Assembly: GCA_021828685.1 (NCBI GenBank) | Contig: JAJZDJ010000013.1 | Location: 1 to 36,099 of the forward strand | DNA length: 36,099 nt | DNA from: Actinomycetes bacterium | GTDB taxonomy: Bacteria; Actinomycetota; Acidimicrobiia; Acidimicrobiales; Palsa-688 | Direction: 5' to 3' | Part shown: positions 8,109-16,852 of the stretch, piece after piece | Position numbering within the stretch: position 1 is the stretch's first letter | Layout of the letters: every line of letters begins with the position of its first letter | Notes under the pieces: model-generated | What the model was told of the DNA's origin: nothing | What the model saw: the letters and a program-made list of their open reading frames with translations, nothing else | Databases searched by the model: none | Made by a program: the position numbers and the translations under genes

Positions 8109-9215
8109 AAGGCCCTAATCCTCGCCGGCGGAGCAGGAACCCGGCTGCGTCCGATAACCCACACACGGGCGAAACAGCTCGTGCCCGTAGCGAACAAGCC
8201 GATCCTCTTCTACGGCTTGGAGGCGATCGCCAGCGCAGGAATCAAGTCGGTCGGGATCGTCGTCGGGGACACGGAAAGAGAGATTCGAGAAGCAGTCGGG
8301 GACGGTTCGCAGTGGGGACTGGAAGTCACCTACCTACCCCAAGAAGCACCGCTAGGCCTCGCTCACGCGGTGCTCATTGCAAGAGATTTCCTCGCGGAGG
8401 ACGATTTCGTCATGTATCTGGGTGACAACCTACTCCAGCAGTCCCTCGAGGACTTTGTCGAGCGGTTCGAAGCGGACTGCCGAAGGGCCAGCGCACCTAC
8501 CCTCGACGGGACCCATCCGGAAACCCCTTGCGCCCAAATCCTTCTCAAGGTTGTACCCGATCCCCAACATTTTGGGGTGGCGGAACTCGGGGAGGACGGC
8601 TCGGTCCTTAGACTCGTGGAGAAGCCGGCGAACCCGGCAAGCAACCTGGCGCTAGTCGGCGTGTACCTTTTCGACGCGCGGATCCACGAGGCCGTCGCTG
8701 CTATCAAGCCGTCGGCACGTGGTGAGCTCGAGATCACAGACGCCATCGGATGGCTTGTGGAGCAGGGTCTGCGGGTGCGTACCGAGGTGCTCGAAGGCTG
8801 GTGGATCGACACCGGCAAGCTGACACCGCTACTCGAAGCCAACAGCCTCATCTTGGAGACCCTGGAGCGTCGCATCGACGGTGACGTCGACGAGCATTCC
8901 GAGGTGGAGGGACGGGTAGTGCTCGAAGGTGGGGCAACCCTCCGACGCAGTCGGGTTCGAGGGCCGGCGGTGATCGGTGCAGGTACGACAGTGACCGACA
9001 GCTTCATAGGCCCGTTCAGCGCTATCGGCAGGCGCTGCACCATATCGGGAAGCGAGGTGGAGCACGCGGTCATCCTCGACGACTGCAACGTCGTCGAGGC
9101 CGGACGACTGGAGGACTCGCTTCTCGGCCACCACGTCGAGGTGACCAGGACGGCCCGCCGTCCGAGCGCGACGCGGCTAATGGTCGGCGACCACTGCAGC
9201 ATCGACCTCCAGTAG
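8106..9215 (+). CDS. rmlA: Glucose-1-phosphate thymidylyltransferase, long form (RmlA/StrD type)
   Basis: 369 residues from GTG 8106 (the frame extends to 8082, but MKALILAGG is the family start). It couples glucose-1-phosphate and dTTP to dTDP-glucose, the first step to dTDP-rhamnose. GGAGTRLRPIT (8-18) is the nucleotide-binding signature; KQLVPVANKP (23-32) binds the sugar nucleotide; YLGDNLL carries the metal-binding Asp; LVEKP and GWWIDTG follow. Residues ~240-369 form a left-handed beta-helix of hexapeptide repeats (IGAGTTVTDSFIGPFSAIG), which the short E. coli RmlA (about 290 residues) lacks. This long form is common in actinobacteria and antibiotic-sugar clusters. rmlB and rmlD lie 6.6 kb further on, beyond the efflux genes. 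Assignment is good; a different sugar-1-phosphate substrate cannot be excluded. Confidence 0.88.
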   Translation: MKALILAGGAGTRLRPITHTRAKQLVPVANKPILFYGLEAIASAGIKSVGIVVGDTEREIREAVGDGSQWGLEVTYLPQEAPLGLAHAVLIARDFLAEDDFVMYLGDNLLQQSLEDFVERFEADCRRASAPTLDGTHPETPCAQILLKVVPDPQHFGVAELGEDGSVLRLVEKPANPASNLALVGVYLFDARIHEAVAAIKPSARGELEITDAIGWLVEQGLRVRTEVLEGWWIDTGKLTPLLEANSLILETLERRIDGDVDEHSEVEGRVVLEGGATLRRSRVRGPAVIGAGTTVTDSFIGPFSAIGRRCTISGSEVEHAVILDDCNVVEAGRLEDSLLGHHVEVTRTARRPSATRLMVGDHCSIDLQ

Positions 9216-9255
9216 CCGGCTCCCGATAGGGCGCCACCGTCAACGGGGAGTCGGC
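9215..9255. terminator. Inverted repeat between convergent rmlA and marR (possible bidirectional terminator)
   Basis: GCCGGCTCCC (9215-9224) pairs with GGGAGTCGGC (9246-9255) with one G-T or mismatch position and a 21-base loop. It covers the 24-base gap and the ends of both genes. There is no T-run, so the terminator call is weak. Confidence 0.3.
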
Positions 9256-9788
9256 CCGCCCTCGCCATTGGCTGCCGTGTTCGTCGCCCGGCTGCGCACG
9301 GCACCGACGAGGCGCCCTAGGGCCGGAAGGGCGGCACTGAGAATTGCGCGATCCTCGGCGTCGAGATCCGCGAGGGCTCCGGCCAGCAGATCCAGGCGTT
9401 GGTCGCGCCATTCGGTGAGCTCGCTGCCGGCGAGCTCGGTGAGGTGCAGGCGCACCACCCGCTGGTCAACGTCATCTGGGCGGCGCTCGACCAGGCCGGC
9501 GCCTGCGAGTGCTCTGGCTAAGGTGCTCACCGTATTGGGCGCCAGACGCAGCGTCACGGCAGCTTCGCCTATGCGGATGCCCGGCTGGCGGCGCACCAGG
9601 TTCAACAACTCAAGGTACGACGGTGGCAGCAACTGCATCCCGAGAGGGCGACCGAGGACCCGCCGGCGGATCACCCGGAAGCAGAGAAAGAGAGTCTCCG
9701 CCTCTTCGGTCAAGCGCGACGCGATCGCCGAAGGCATAGACGACCCCGCGGATTTCGACTCCGCGGATATCGATTCGGTCGGGCGCAC
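9240..9788 (-). CDS. MarR-family winged-helix transcriptional regulator
   Basis: 182 residues from GTG 9788; ATG 9737 (166 residues) is an equally good start because homology only begins near LTEEAETLFLCFRVIRRR. The winged helix is clear: LPPSYLELLNLVRRQPG (helix 1-2), IRIGEAAVTLRLAPNTVSTL (recognition region), then GLVERRPDDVDQRVVRLHLT, the wing with the D-x-R-x-x-x motif typical of MarR proteins. Long flanking helices would form the dimer interface. It is divergent from the adaptor and RND pump genes across about 300 bases, the normal arrangement for a local efflux repressor that lets go of DNA on binding a small molecule. Ligand unknown; regulation of the pump is an inference from position. 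Confidence 0.88.
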   Translation of the reverse strand: MRPTESISAESKSAGSSMPSAIASRLTEEAETLFLCFRVIRRRVLGRPLGMQLLPPSYLELLNLVRRQPGIRIGEAAVTLRLAPNTVSTLARALAGAGLVERRPDDVDQRVVRLHLTELAGSELTEWRDQRLDLLAGALADLDAEDRAILSAALPALGRLVGAVRSRATNTAANGEGGPTPR

Positions 9789-10093
9789 CTAGCTGGTCCC
9801 GCTTTCGGGCATGGCGCGAAGACAGCCCCATCCGTAGCTCGATCTCCACCGCGCGCGAGCACGATATCGACATTCTTGATGGGCTGCGCCACTCGGTCGA
9901 AGGGTAGGCATGGCCGCTGGCTGCCTGGCAGCATCTGAGCAATTACACACATTCATAACACTTTCCTCACACTCTCCTAACGCGTCGTGCCCATAGAGCC
10001 CCGTCGAGACCTGTAACCTATCCTGTCTGTGACAGATCATTTGTTCGGGTGGCGAAAGGCGTCTGCTTCGAGGGTGGTCGAGATGGTGGAGCT
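9789..10093. promoter_or_regulatory. Divergent control region between marR and the efflux operon
   Basis: No gene seen. Two palindromes stand out: GCTGCC-T-GGCAGC at 9920-9932 and CTGTC-TGT-GACAG at 10023-10035. The second directly follows overlapping -10-like hexamers TAACCT (10014-10019) and TATCCT (10019-10024), so a bound repressor would cover the likely start of the efflux transcript. An AT-richer stretch lies at about 9938-9980. Confidence 0.45.
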
Positions 10094-12376
10094 ATGAAGG
10101 GACTGTTGATCCAAACGGGGGAATGGGTCGTGTTTCGATATAGGGCTGTCTGGTCATCGATTAGGAGTGGCTTAAGCAGTGGCCGGCCTAGAAGGCTCGC
10201 CGGTCGCTTACAGCGGCGCCGTCTCAGGATCGTGGCGTTGATCGCGGTGGCTGCTCTCTTGCTCAGCGGAGGCGTCGACGCGTTCGCTAGTGGTTCTGGC
10301 CATGGCGGGAAACATGGCAAGACCCGCTCTCGCAAGGGTTCTGCAGTCACAGCGGTGGAAGTAGCGGTGGCACGTTCGGGGAAAGCAGTATCTGAGTTCT
10401 CGCTGTCAGGAACAGTGGCAGCGCAGGCAACGCTCGACGTGACGCCGTCAGCGGCCGGCCGGGTCGCTGCTGTGGATGTAACCTCCGGTGAGCGTGTGAC
10501 GGCTGGGCAGGTGATCGCCGTGGTGAGCAACCCGCTGGTGGCCGATCAGGTGACCTCGGCGCAGGACGCGCTTGACCTAGCGCAAGCCAAGTTGCAGGCC
10601 GGACTAGCCGGAGCGAGTCCCCAAACAGTCGCTGTTGCGACAGCGGGTTTGGCTAAGGCGCAGGCCAGCCTGTCGGCAGCGCAAGTCGCTTACCAAGATG
10701 CCCAAGTCTCGACCCAAGCTAGTCAACAGGCGGCCATAGCCTCCGCACAGATCGCACTCACCAAGGCCGAGGACAACTTATCCACTGCACAGGCTGTGGC
10801 CCAGGCCACGCAGGCGACGGCAGGATCCGGGCAGGCCGCCACGCTCAGCGCCGCACAAGCAGGTCTTTCCAAGGCGCAGCAAGCCCTTGCGGCCGCTCAG
10901 AGCAGCGAGCAGACAGCTCAAACCGTCTACCAAGACACCCAGGCGCAGGTGTCCCAGAACGGGCAGGCTGCAGTGGCTAGCGCCCAGGTCGGCTTGGTCA
11001 AGGCGCAGGCTGTTGCGGCGGGCGCACAGGCAACGGTGTCCCAGGCGCAGGCTGTGGTGGCCTCCGCTCAGTCCGACCAGAACGATTCGACGGCCGATAC
11101 CAGCCCTGCAGACACCGACAGCTCAGACGCGGCGCAGCTCTCAGCATCCGAAAACGCTCTTAGTACCGACGAAGCGAACCTGGCCGCTGCTAACGCCGCT
11201 GTCTCCCAGTCGCAGCTCGCATTGACCCAGGCGCAGTCCCCGCCACCGTCGGCGTCTGTCACCCAAGCCCAGAATGCAGTTGCTCAAGCACAGAGCGCGG
11301 TGAGCGAAGCGCAGACCGGCGTACAACAGGCGGAGCAGCAGCTGTCGGTGGCGCAGTCGCCGCCGCCTTCGGCCGCGGTTATCCAGGCCCAGGCAGCGGT
11401 CACACAAGCGCAGCTCGCTTTGCAGCAGGCTCAGCTTGGTCTAAGTGACGCTCAAGCTTCCAATCCGAGTGCCGTCAACCAGGCTGGGGCGTCGCTGAAC
11501 GAGGCACAAGCAAGTCTGTCATTGGCCCAAGCCCAGGCGGCGCAGTCCGAGGCTTCCCCAAACTCGTTGGCTACGACACCACTCGCCGACGCCGTCGCCC
11601 AGGCTGAGATCCAGGCGGAGATGGCCCAGACCACGGCTAGCCAGGGAACAATCACAGCTCCTTTCGCGGGGACCGTCACCTCGGTGCCGGTAGTGGTCGG
11701 CCAAGAGGTGGGTGCAGGAACGACTCTGGTAGTAGTCCAAGCGAGCCAGCTAAGCGTGGTGGCCCCCGTGGCACAGCAGGACCTACCGCTCGTCCATCCC
11801 GGTGAGACTGCTACCGTCACCGTGCCGGGAGAGTCGACTTCGCTGACGGGAACCGTTGCGGGTCTATCGGTGACAGGGAACCCGAGTTCGCTCAGCTTCA
11901 CAGTCACCGTTACCCCGTCCAGCGTTCCGGCGTGGCTGCTGGTTGGCGAGTCAGCAGCGATGCAGGTGGTCGTCCGATCTTTCGCGCCGGCCGTGCTTGT
12001 ACCAGCCGAGGCGATTGTATCGTTGAACGGCTCCCCGCAAGTTTTCGAGATGCAGGCGAATAACACGGTGAAGCTGGTCAGCGTAACTCCTGGCGTGACC
12101 GACGGGACCACGACTATGGTGACCGGTCTTTCAGCGGGAGCCAAGGTCGTTGCGGTCGGCCAAACCTATCTTGCTAGCGGGGACAGGGTGCGCTCCTCGG
12201 GGACAGTGGCGGTCCAATCGACGGTAGACGGCACTGCGGTGGCAGGTTTGGCAAACGCCACCCTCGTAACCCCGCCGGGAGCCCCCAGTGGAACCAAATC
12301 CGTCAGTACCGGTGCCAGCAGCGGTAGCGGTGCCACTGCGAGCACTGCTGGTGGTGCTGGTGGGAAAAAGGGTTGA
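10094..12376 (+). CDS. Efflux adaptor (HlyD/RND membrane-fusion protein) with very long Ala/Gln coiled-coil hairpin
   Basis: 760 residues from ATG 10094, just after GGTGGAG; GTG 10049 is an alternative. A basic N-terminus is followed by one membrane anchor (about 45-64, RIVALIAVAALLLSGG). The first half of the lipoyl-like domain is at 113-150 (PSAAGRVAAVDVTSGERV) and the second at 517-550 (GTITAPFAGTVTSVPVVVGQ), then beta-barrel and membrane-proximal domains to about 720 and a Gly/Ser tail. Between the lipoyl halves, about 153-515, is a low-complexity A/Q/S-rich helical region with many AQ repeats, including a 40-residue tandem repeat with QSPPPSA at 381 and 421. Usual hairpins are far shorter. 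It precedes the RND pump by 27 bases and should couple to it. In an actinobacterium the partner across the wall is unclear. No outer-membrane channel gene is seen. Confidence 0.88.
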   Translation: MKGLLIQTGEWVVFRYRAVWSSIRSGLSSGRPRRLAGRLQRRRLRIVALIAVAALLLSGGVDAFASGSGHGGKHGKTRSRKGSAVTAVEVAVARSGKAVSEFSLSGTVAAQATLDVTPSAAGRVAAVDVTSGERVTAGQVIAVVSNPLVADQVTSAQDALDLAQAKLQAGLAGASPQTVAVATAGLAKAQASLSAAQVAYQDAQVSTQASQQAAIASAQIALTKAEDNLSTAQAVAQATQATAGSGQAATLSAAQAGLSKAQQALAAAQSSEQTAQTVYQDTQAQVSQNGQAAVASAQVGLVKAQAVAAGAQATVSQAQAVVASAQSDQNDSTADTSPADTDSSDAAQLSASENALSTDEANLAAANAAVSQSQLALTQAQSPPPSASVTQAQNAVAQAQSAVSEAQTGVQQAEQQLSVAQSPPPSAAVIQAQAAVTQAQLALQQAQLGLSDAQASNPSAVNQAGASLNEAQASLSLAQAQAAQSEASPNSLATTPLADAVAQAEIQAEMAQTTASQGTITAPFAGTVTSVPVVVGQEVGAGTTLVVVQASQLSVVAPVAQQDLPLVHPGETATVTVPGESTSLTGTVAGLSVTGNPSSLSFTVTVTPSSVPAWLLVGESAAMQVVVRSFAPAVLVPAEAIVSLNGSPQVFEMQANNTVKLVSVTPGVTDGTTTMVTGLSAGAKVVAVGQTYLASGDRVRSSGTVAVQSTVDGTAVAGLANATLVTPPGAPSGTKSVSTGASSGSGATASTAGGAGGKKG
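11234..11473 (+). repeat. Two 120-bp tandem repeats in the adaptor coiled coil
   Basis: Period 120 bases (40 residues). Each copy begins with QSPPPSA followed by S/A-V-x-QAQ-x-AV-x-QAQ; the copies start near 11234 and 11354. The proline run probably breaks the helix, marking a segmental duplication of a helical stretch. Confidence 0.75.
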
Positions 12377-12403
12377 CTTCGGCCCGCGCTCCGAGGTGGC
12401 GCC

Positions 12404-15400
12404 GTGGATAGCGATCCAGAGGAGACGCCACAGTTGGACGGTAATGACGATTCGGCACTCCCGCCGGTCGAAATACATCCTGCAGGTGTAACCACTTCAC
12501 AAACGTCGTCGACTCGCTTCAATCTGACTGCCCTGTCGGTCCGTCGTCCGGTGACCATCTTGATGATCATCGGGCTGTTCTTGGTGTTCGGTGTTGTCGC
12601 GTTCACCAAGCTTCCTGTCAGGCGCCTACCGAATGTCAACTATCCATTCGTGCGGGTAGCGATATCAGATCCGGGCACGAATGCGGCAACGGTCGCCCAG
12701 ACGATCACGACGCCGGTAGAAAAGGCGCTCAGCTCCCAGTCCGGTGTTGTCACTATGACCGGTACGTCATCGGCGGGTCGTTCGACGGTTGCGCTCCAGT
12801 TCACGGGAGGTACCAACGTCGGCTTGGAGTCGGCCAGCATATCGTTGGCGTTGCAGAAGCTCGCCAGGGCGCTGCCGAGCACAGCAAGCCCTCCTGCGAT
12901 CCTACAAGCGAACCCGAACGCGCTGCCGATGATGGATGTCGCGCTTTCGGGGCCGCTCGCCCCGTCGCAATTGCTCGACCTCGCTACCAACCTTGTTGCG
13001 CCGTCCTTGCAGGAAATCCCCGGGGTGTCCCAGGTGACCGTGGTGGGCGGTAGGTCAGTAGTAGTAACTGTCAACTTGTCGACGTCGGCTTTGCAGGCCT
13101 ACGGCGTGTCGGTGACCCAGGTGGCCGGCGCATTGCGGGGGCAGAACACTGCTGTCACTGGCGGGGTCACTGTGGTCGGGGAGCACGAGCTATTGGCACG
13201 TGTTCACGGAGGTTACACCTCGGTGGCGCAACTTGCGTCAGTTCCCGTCGCAACCCGCGCGGGCGGCGACGTCCTGCTCGGCGACGTTGCAAGCGTCAGT
13301 CAAGGCCTCGCCCAAGCCCAGTCAGCCGCCACTCTTGACGGCGCTCCCGCTGTCGGTCTAGTAATCAGTGCCTCGTCGACCGCGAACTCCCTAGCGGTAG
13401 ACAGCGCCATCCGGGGCACTCTGGTCAGCTTAGAGCCACAACTCCCAGCGGGGGTCTCTACCACCATCACAGGCGATATCACGAATTATGTTCGTGCCGC
13501 GCTGAGCAATGTCGAGCTGGACCTGTTCCTCGGTGTCTTCATCGCCGCACTCGTCTTGGCGCTGTTCCTCCATCGCCTCACCAACACGCTCATCGTGGTT
13601 CTAGCCATCCCTGTCTCGCTGATCGCCACCTTCGCTGCGATGTATTTTATGCATTTCAGCCTCGATCTCATATCGCTGATGGCGTTGTCATTGTTGATAG
13701 GCATTCTCGTCGACGACTCAATCGTGGTCCTCGAGAACATTCACCGACATCGAGCTATGGGCAAGTCCCCGGCGACCGCGGCGATCGACGGGAGAATGGA
13801 GATCGGTGCTGCCGCTGTAGCGATCACTCTCACCGATGTGGTCGTCTACCTTCCTGTCGCCTTTGTGTCAGGCAATGTCGGTCAGCTGTTCCGCGAGTTC
13901 GGCTTGACGATCGTTGCCGCCACGTTGCTGTCACTTTTCGTGTCGTACACGTTGACACCGATGCTGGCTGCCCACTGGGCGGGGCGACCAGACGCGCAAC
14001 GCAGTGGGCCTATCGCTCGCTTCTCGGCGTCCTTCGGCCGCGGTTTCGACGCCGGATTTGATGCGCTACGGCGCCGATACCGTGGGGTCATCGCCTGGGC
14101 GCTTTGCCACCGTCTCGCCGTCTCCATGGTAGCCGTCGCGGCCGCGCTCGGCAGCGTCCTCATCACCCAATCGGGTGTGTTGGCAACCACCTTCGTCCCC
14201 GCAGAAGACAATGGTGTCATCACGATCAACGGTACGCTTCCCCCCGGGACCCCCCTGGCCGGCGACCAGGCAACTTTGGCCAGTTTCGCAAAGCGGCTGC
14301 AACACCTGCCGGGAGTGACCGACGTCTTCGTGTCCGCCGGCTACAGCGGCGGTACAGGCGCCGCGTTCAATCTCGGACAGATCACCGTCGATCTTGCTCC
14401 GAAAGGATCGCGACCTTCAATAAAAAGCTACGAGACGACGGTAACCAAGCTCGCACGTCGCTACCCGGGACTCACCGCCCACGCCCACGTACAGAACCCG
14501 TTCATCGCCGGCGGGGCCCGTGCAGCAACCGTGGAGGTCCTCGGACCCGACCTCACCCAACTCGACCAGATCGCAGCCGCAATTCAAACGACGCTCACGG
14601 GCAACCCGAACGTCTCCCAGATCTCGACGTCGGTACCCACACCGACCCCGGAACTGTCGATCAACGTCGATCAAGCGGAAGCCGCCTACCTCGGTGTCAA
14701 TACCGCTACTATCGGCTCGACGGTAGCAGCGACACTCGGAGGGGTCACCGTGCCGCCGCTGGTTGTGTCGTCGACTGCGCCGGTAGAGCCCATTCAACTG
14801 GAGGTAAACGGGGGAGTGACGCTAACCCCGGCACAACTCGAGGCGATCCCGATCCCTGCCGCCCACGGTACGGTGCCCCTATCGAGTGTGGCGACCCTTA
14901 CTGTTGCTCCGGGCCCAGGAAAAATCACCCAGATCAACCGGGAATATGCCGTCTCGATTTCAGCGTCGAGCCCGACAGGCAACTCCGGGCCGGCCACCGC
15001 GGCGCTACTAGCTGCGGCCCGCCAGTCGGGATTGCCCACCGGCTATTCAATACAAGTTGCGGGTCAAGCTCTCCAGCAGCAACGGGCGTTTGGCCCGTTG
15101 CTGGCCGCACTGGCGCTCTCCGTGCTGCTGATCTATATGCTGCTCGCTGCACTATACGAATCGCTGCTCGATCCTCTATCGGTAATGCTCGCCGTACCGC
15201 TTGCCAGCGTCGGCGCACTAGGGGCCCTTTGGGTTGCTCACCTGCCAATCTCGATCTTCGCGTTGCTGGCCATGATCATGCTGGTCGGCATCGTGTCAAA
15301 GAACTCCATCTTGCTCATCGATTACACGAAGACGCTCCGCAAGCGGGGTGTTCCAAGAACTCAGGCGATCATCGAGTCCGGCGCGACACGGATCCGGCCG

Positions 15401-15658
15401 ATACTCATGACAACCGCAACCATGATCGGAGCCATGCTTCCGCTGGCGCTAGGAACTGGGTCGGGCGCTTCGGAACGCATGCCGGTCGGGACCGTGCTCA
15501 TCGGGGGTTTAGCATCCTCCACCCTGCTTACGTTGCTAGTGGTCCCGGTCCTCTACAGCCTTGTCGATGACACCTCGGTGCGCCTCCGCCGACTTCTCGG
15601 CCGTCACCAACCTCCGCCACCCACCCCCCAAGCCACCACGAAAGCTGCTATGCCTTGA
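12404..15658 (+). CDS. RND-family (HAE1/AcrB-like) proton-driven efflux transporter
   Basis: 1084 residues from GTG 12404, with GAGG seven bases upstream. The first membrane helix is at about 51-68, after an unusually long, acidic, polar N-terminus of about 48 residues. Then come the porter domain (PVRRLPNVNYPFVRV, 71-85; TTPVEKALS), helices 2-6 with the proton-relay aspartate pair in LIGILVDDSIVVLENI (Asp437, Asp438), a second large extracytoplasmic loop starting after GVLATTFVPAEDNG, and a C-terminal helix bundle containing LVGIVSKNSILLIDYTK, the mirror motif. Two repeats of 1+5 helices match AcrB/MexB relatives rather than MmpL. It should export hydrophobic compounds with the adaptor encoded just upstream. 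The substrate is unknown; control by the divergent MarR protein is likely. Confidence 0.93.
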   Translation: MDSDPEETPQLDGNDDSALPPVEIHPAGVTTSQTSSTRFNLTALSVRRPVTILMIIGLFLVFGVVAFTKLPVRRLPNVNYPFVRVAISDPGTNAATVAQTITTPVEKALSSQSGVVTMTGTSSAGRSTVALQFTGGTNVGLESASISLALQKLARALPSTASPPAILQANPNALPMMDVALSGPLAPSQLLDLATNLVAPSLQEIPGVSQVTVVGGRSVVVTVNLSTSALQAYGVSVTQVAGALRGQNTAVTGGVTVVGEHELLARVHGGYTSVAQLASVPVATRAGGDVLLGDVASVSQGLAQAQSAATLDGAPAVGLVISASSTANSLAVDSAIRGTLVSLEPQLPAGVSTTITGDITNYVRAALSNVELDLFLGVFIAALVLALFLHRLTNTLIVVLAIPVSLIATFAAMYFMHFSLDLISLMALSLLIGILVDDSIVVLENIHRHRAMGKSPATAAIDGRMEIGAAAVAITLTDVVVYLPVAFVSGNVGQLFREFGLTIVAATLLSLFVSYTLTPMLAAHWAGRPDAQRSGPIARFSASFGRGFDAGFDALRRRYRGVIAWALCHRLAVSMVAVAAALGSVLITQSGVLATTFVPAEDNGVITINGTLPPGTPLAGDQATLASFAKRLQHLPGVTDVFVSAGYSGGTGAAFNLGQITVDLAPKGSRPSIKSYETTVTKLARRYPGLTAHAHVQNPFIAGGARAATVEVLGPDLTQLDQIAAAIQTTLTGNPNVSQISTSVPTPTPELSINVDQAEAAYLGVNTATIGSTVAATLGGVTVPPLVVSSTAPVEPIQLEVNGGVTLTPAQLEAIPIPAAHGTVPLSSVATLTVAPGPGKITQINREYAVSISASSPTGNSGPATAALLAAARQSGLPTGYSIQVAGQALQQQRAFGPLLAALALSVLLIYMLLAALYESLLDPLSVMLAVPLASVGALGALWVAHLPISIFALLAMIMLVGIVSKNSILLIDYTKTLRKRGVPRTQAIIESGATRIRPILMTTATMIGAMLPLALGTGSGASERMPVGTVLIGGLASSTLLTLLVVPVLYSLVDDTSVRLRRLLGRHQPPPPTPQATTKAAMP

Positions 15659-15837
15659 CCGATAGCCTACTCCAACAACCCGACAAGACACTCCAACCCA
15701 ACACTGCGTTGACAGTTACCATCCTCACGCCAAAGGCGCCGTGAACGGCCGTAGTCGAGCGAAGCGGCGTAACCCAACCGACAAAAGACCGGGGGAACCC
15801 AGACCGTACATTGCATATCGGGCTAACCTCGGCGCCC
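15659..15837. promoter_or_regulatory. Intergenic region upstream of rmlB
   Basis: No gene seen. TAACCT (15824-15829) lies eight bases before the rmlB ATG, like other probable near-leaderless starts here. A TTGACA at 15710-15715 has no matching -10 at normal spacing. Confidence 0.35.
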
Positions 15838-16803
15838 ATGAGAATCCTGGTCACTGGTGGTGCCGGCTTCATCGGCTCGAACTACGTGCGCCGAGTGCTG
15901 GAGACGACCGACGACACGGTGACCGTGTACGACGCCCTCACATACGCGGGCAATCTGTCCACCCTCGCCGACGTCGACGCCCGTTTCGGTGGTCGCTACC
16001 ACTTCGTGCACGGCAACATCTGCGACCTTGACGCCTTCACGCAGGCAGCGAAAGGCCAAGACGCCGTCGTGCATTTCGCCGCCGAGAGCCACGTCGACCG
16101 TTCGATCGCCGGTCCGGAGGACTTCGTAGTGACCAACTGCGTCGGAACGAACGCGATCATGCATGCTTGCAGGACGCTCGGCGTCGGCCGCGTGGTGCAC
16201 GTCTCCACCGACGAGGTCTACGGGTCGGTCGAAACCGGTGACAGCGTCGAGGGCGACCCGCTCGACCCGCGTTCGCCCTACAGCGCGTCGAAAGCGGGTT
16301 CTGACCTGATCGCGCTGTCGTATTTCACCACCTACCAGACTCCCGTGATGGTCACGCGGTCTTCGAACAACTTCGGTCCTTGGCAGTACCCGGAGAAGGT
16401 GATACCACTCTTCACCACCAACCTGCTCGACGGTCTCAAAGTTCCGCTCTACGGAGACGGTCTCAACCGCCGGGACTGGCTGTACGTAAACGACAACTGC
16501 GCCGCAATCGACCTCGTGCTGCGTTCAGGTCGACCGGGCGAGATCTACAACATCGGTGCCGGCAACGAGCTGGCCAACCGAGACCTCACGGACAGGCTGC
16601 TTGCGCTCGCATCGGTCGGCGAGGAGATGGTCTCCTACGTCGAAGATCGTTTGGGCCACGATCGCCGGTACTCGGTGGACTCGACGAAAGTCCGCAACCT
16701 CGGGTGGGCCCCCTCCGCCGACCTGGAGGAGGCTCTGGCGGCGACGTACTCCTGGTACAGGGACAACCGCTGGTGGTGGGAACCGCTGCGGACGCAGCGA
16801 TGA
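15838..16803 (+). CDS. rmlB: dTDP-glucose 4,6-dehydratase
   Basis: 321 residues from ATG 15838, chosen because MRILVTGG is the family start; the frame opens earlier at a TTG. It converts dTDP-glucose to dTDP-4-keto-6-deoxyglucose with bound NAD. Extended short-chain dehydrogenase fold: GGAGFIGS (7-14) binds NAD, HFAAESHVDRSI (79-90), the catalytic Thr124-Asp125-Glu126 in STDEVYG, and YSASK (Tyr148, Lys152). RSSNNFGPWQYPEKVIP and NRRDWLYVNDNC are typical RmlB stretches. The length is near the family's 320-350. It precedes rmlD by 49 bases. rmlC, the epimerase normally acting between RmlB and RmlD, is not in the window. Confidence 0.95.
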   Translation: MRILVTGGAGFIGSNYVRRVLETTDDTVTVYDALTYAGNLSTLADVDARFGGRYHFVHGNICDLDAFTQAAKGQDAVVHFAAESHVDRSIAGPEDFVVTNCVGTNAIMHACRTLGVGRVVHVSTDEVYGSVETGDSVEGDPLDPRSPYSASKAGSDLIALSYFTTYQTPVMVTRSSNNFGPWQYPEKVIPLFTTNLLDGLKVPLYGDGLNRRDWLYVNDNCAAIDLVLRSGRPGEIYNIGAGNELANRDLTDRLLALASVGEEMVSYVEDRLGHDRRYSVDSTKVRNLGWAPSADLEEALAATYSWYRDNRWWWEPLRTQR

Positions 16804-16852
16804 CCGTCTCTGGTGGCGCCACCGTCTCTTCGGAGCCTTGCGGGCGACGACG

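Noticed and set aside
9789..10040. Small minus-strand frame between marR and the adaptor gene
   Set aside because: No motif or ribosome site; it covers the probable divergent promoter region.
14104..15570. 488-residue plus-strand open frame within the RND gene
   Set aside because: Out-of-frame Arg/Pro-rich shadow of a well-supported transporter.
12404..15658. Reading the transporter as an MmpL lipid exporter
   Set aside because: Length, two 1+5 helix halves, the GILVDDSIVVLENI motif and a paired adaptor fit the HAE1/AcrB branch better.
15710..15715. TTGACA as a -35 box upstream of rmlB
   Set aside because: No -10-like hexamer follows at 16-19 bases, and the rmlB start is over 100 bases away.
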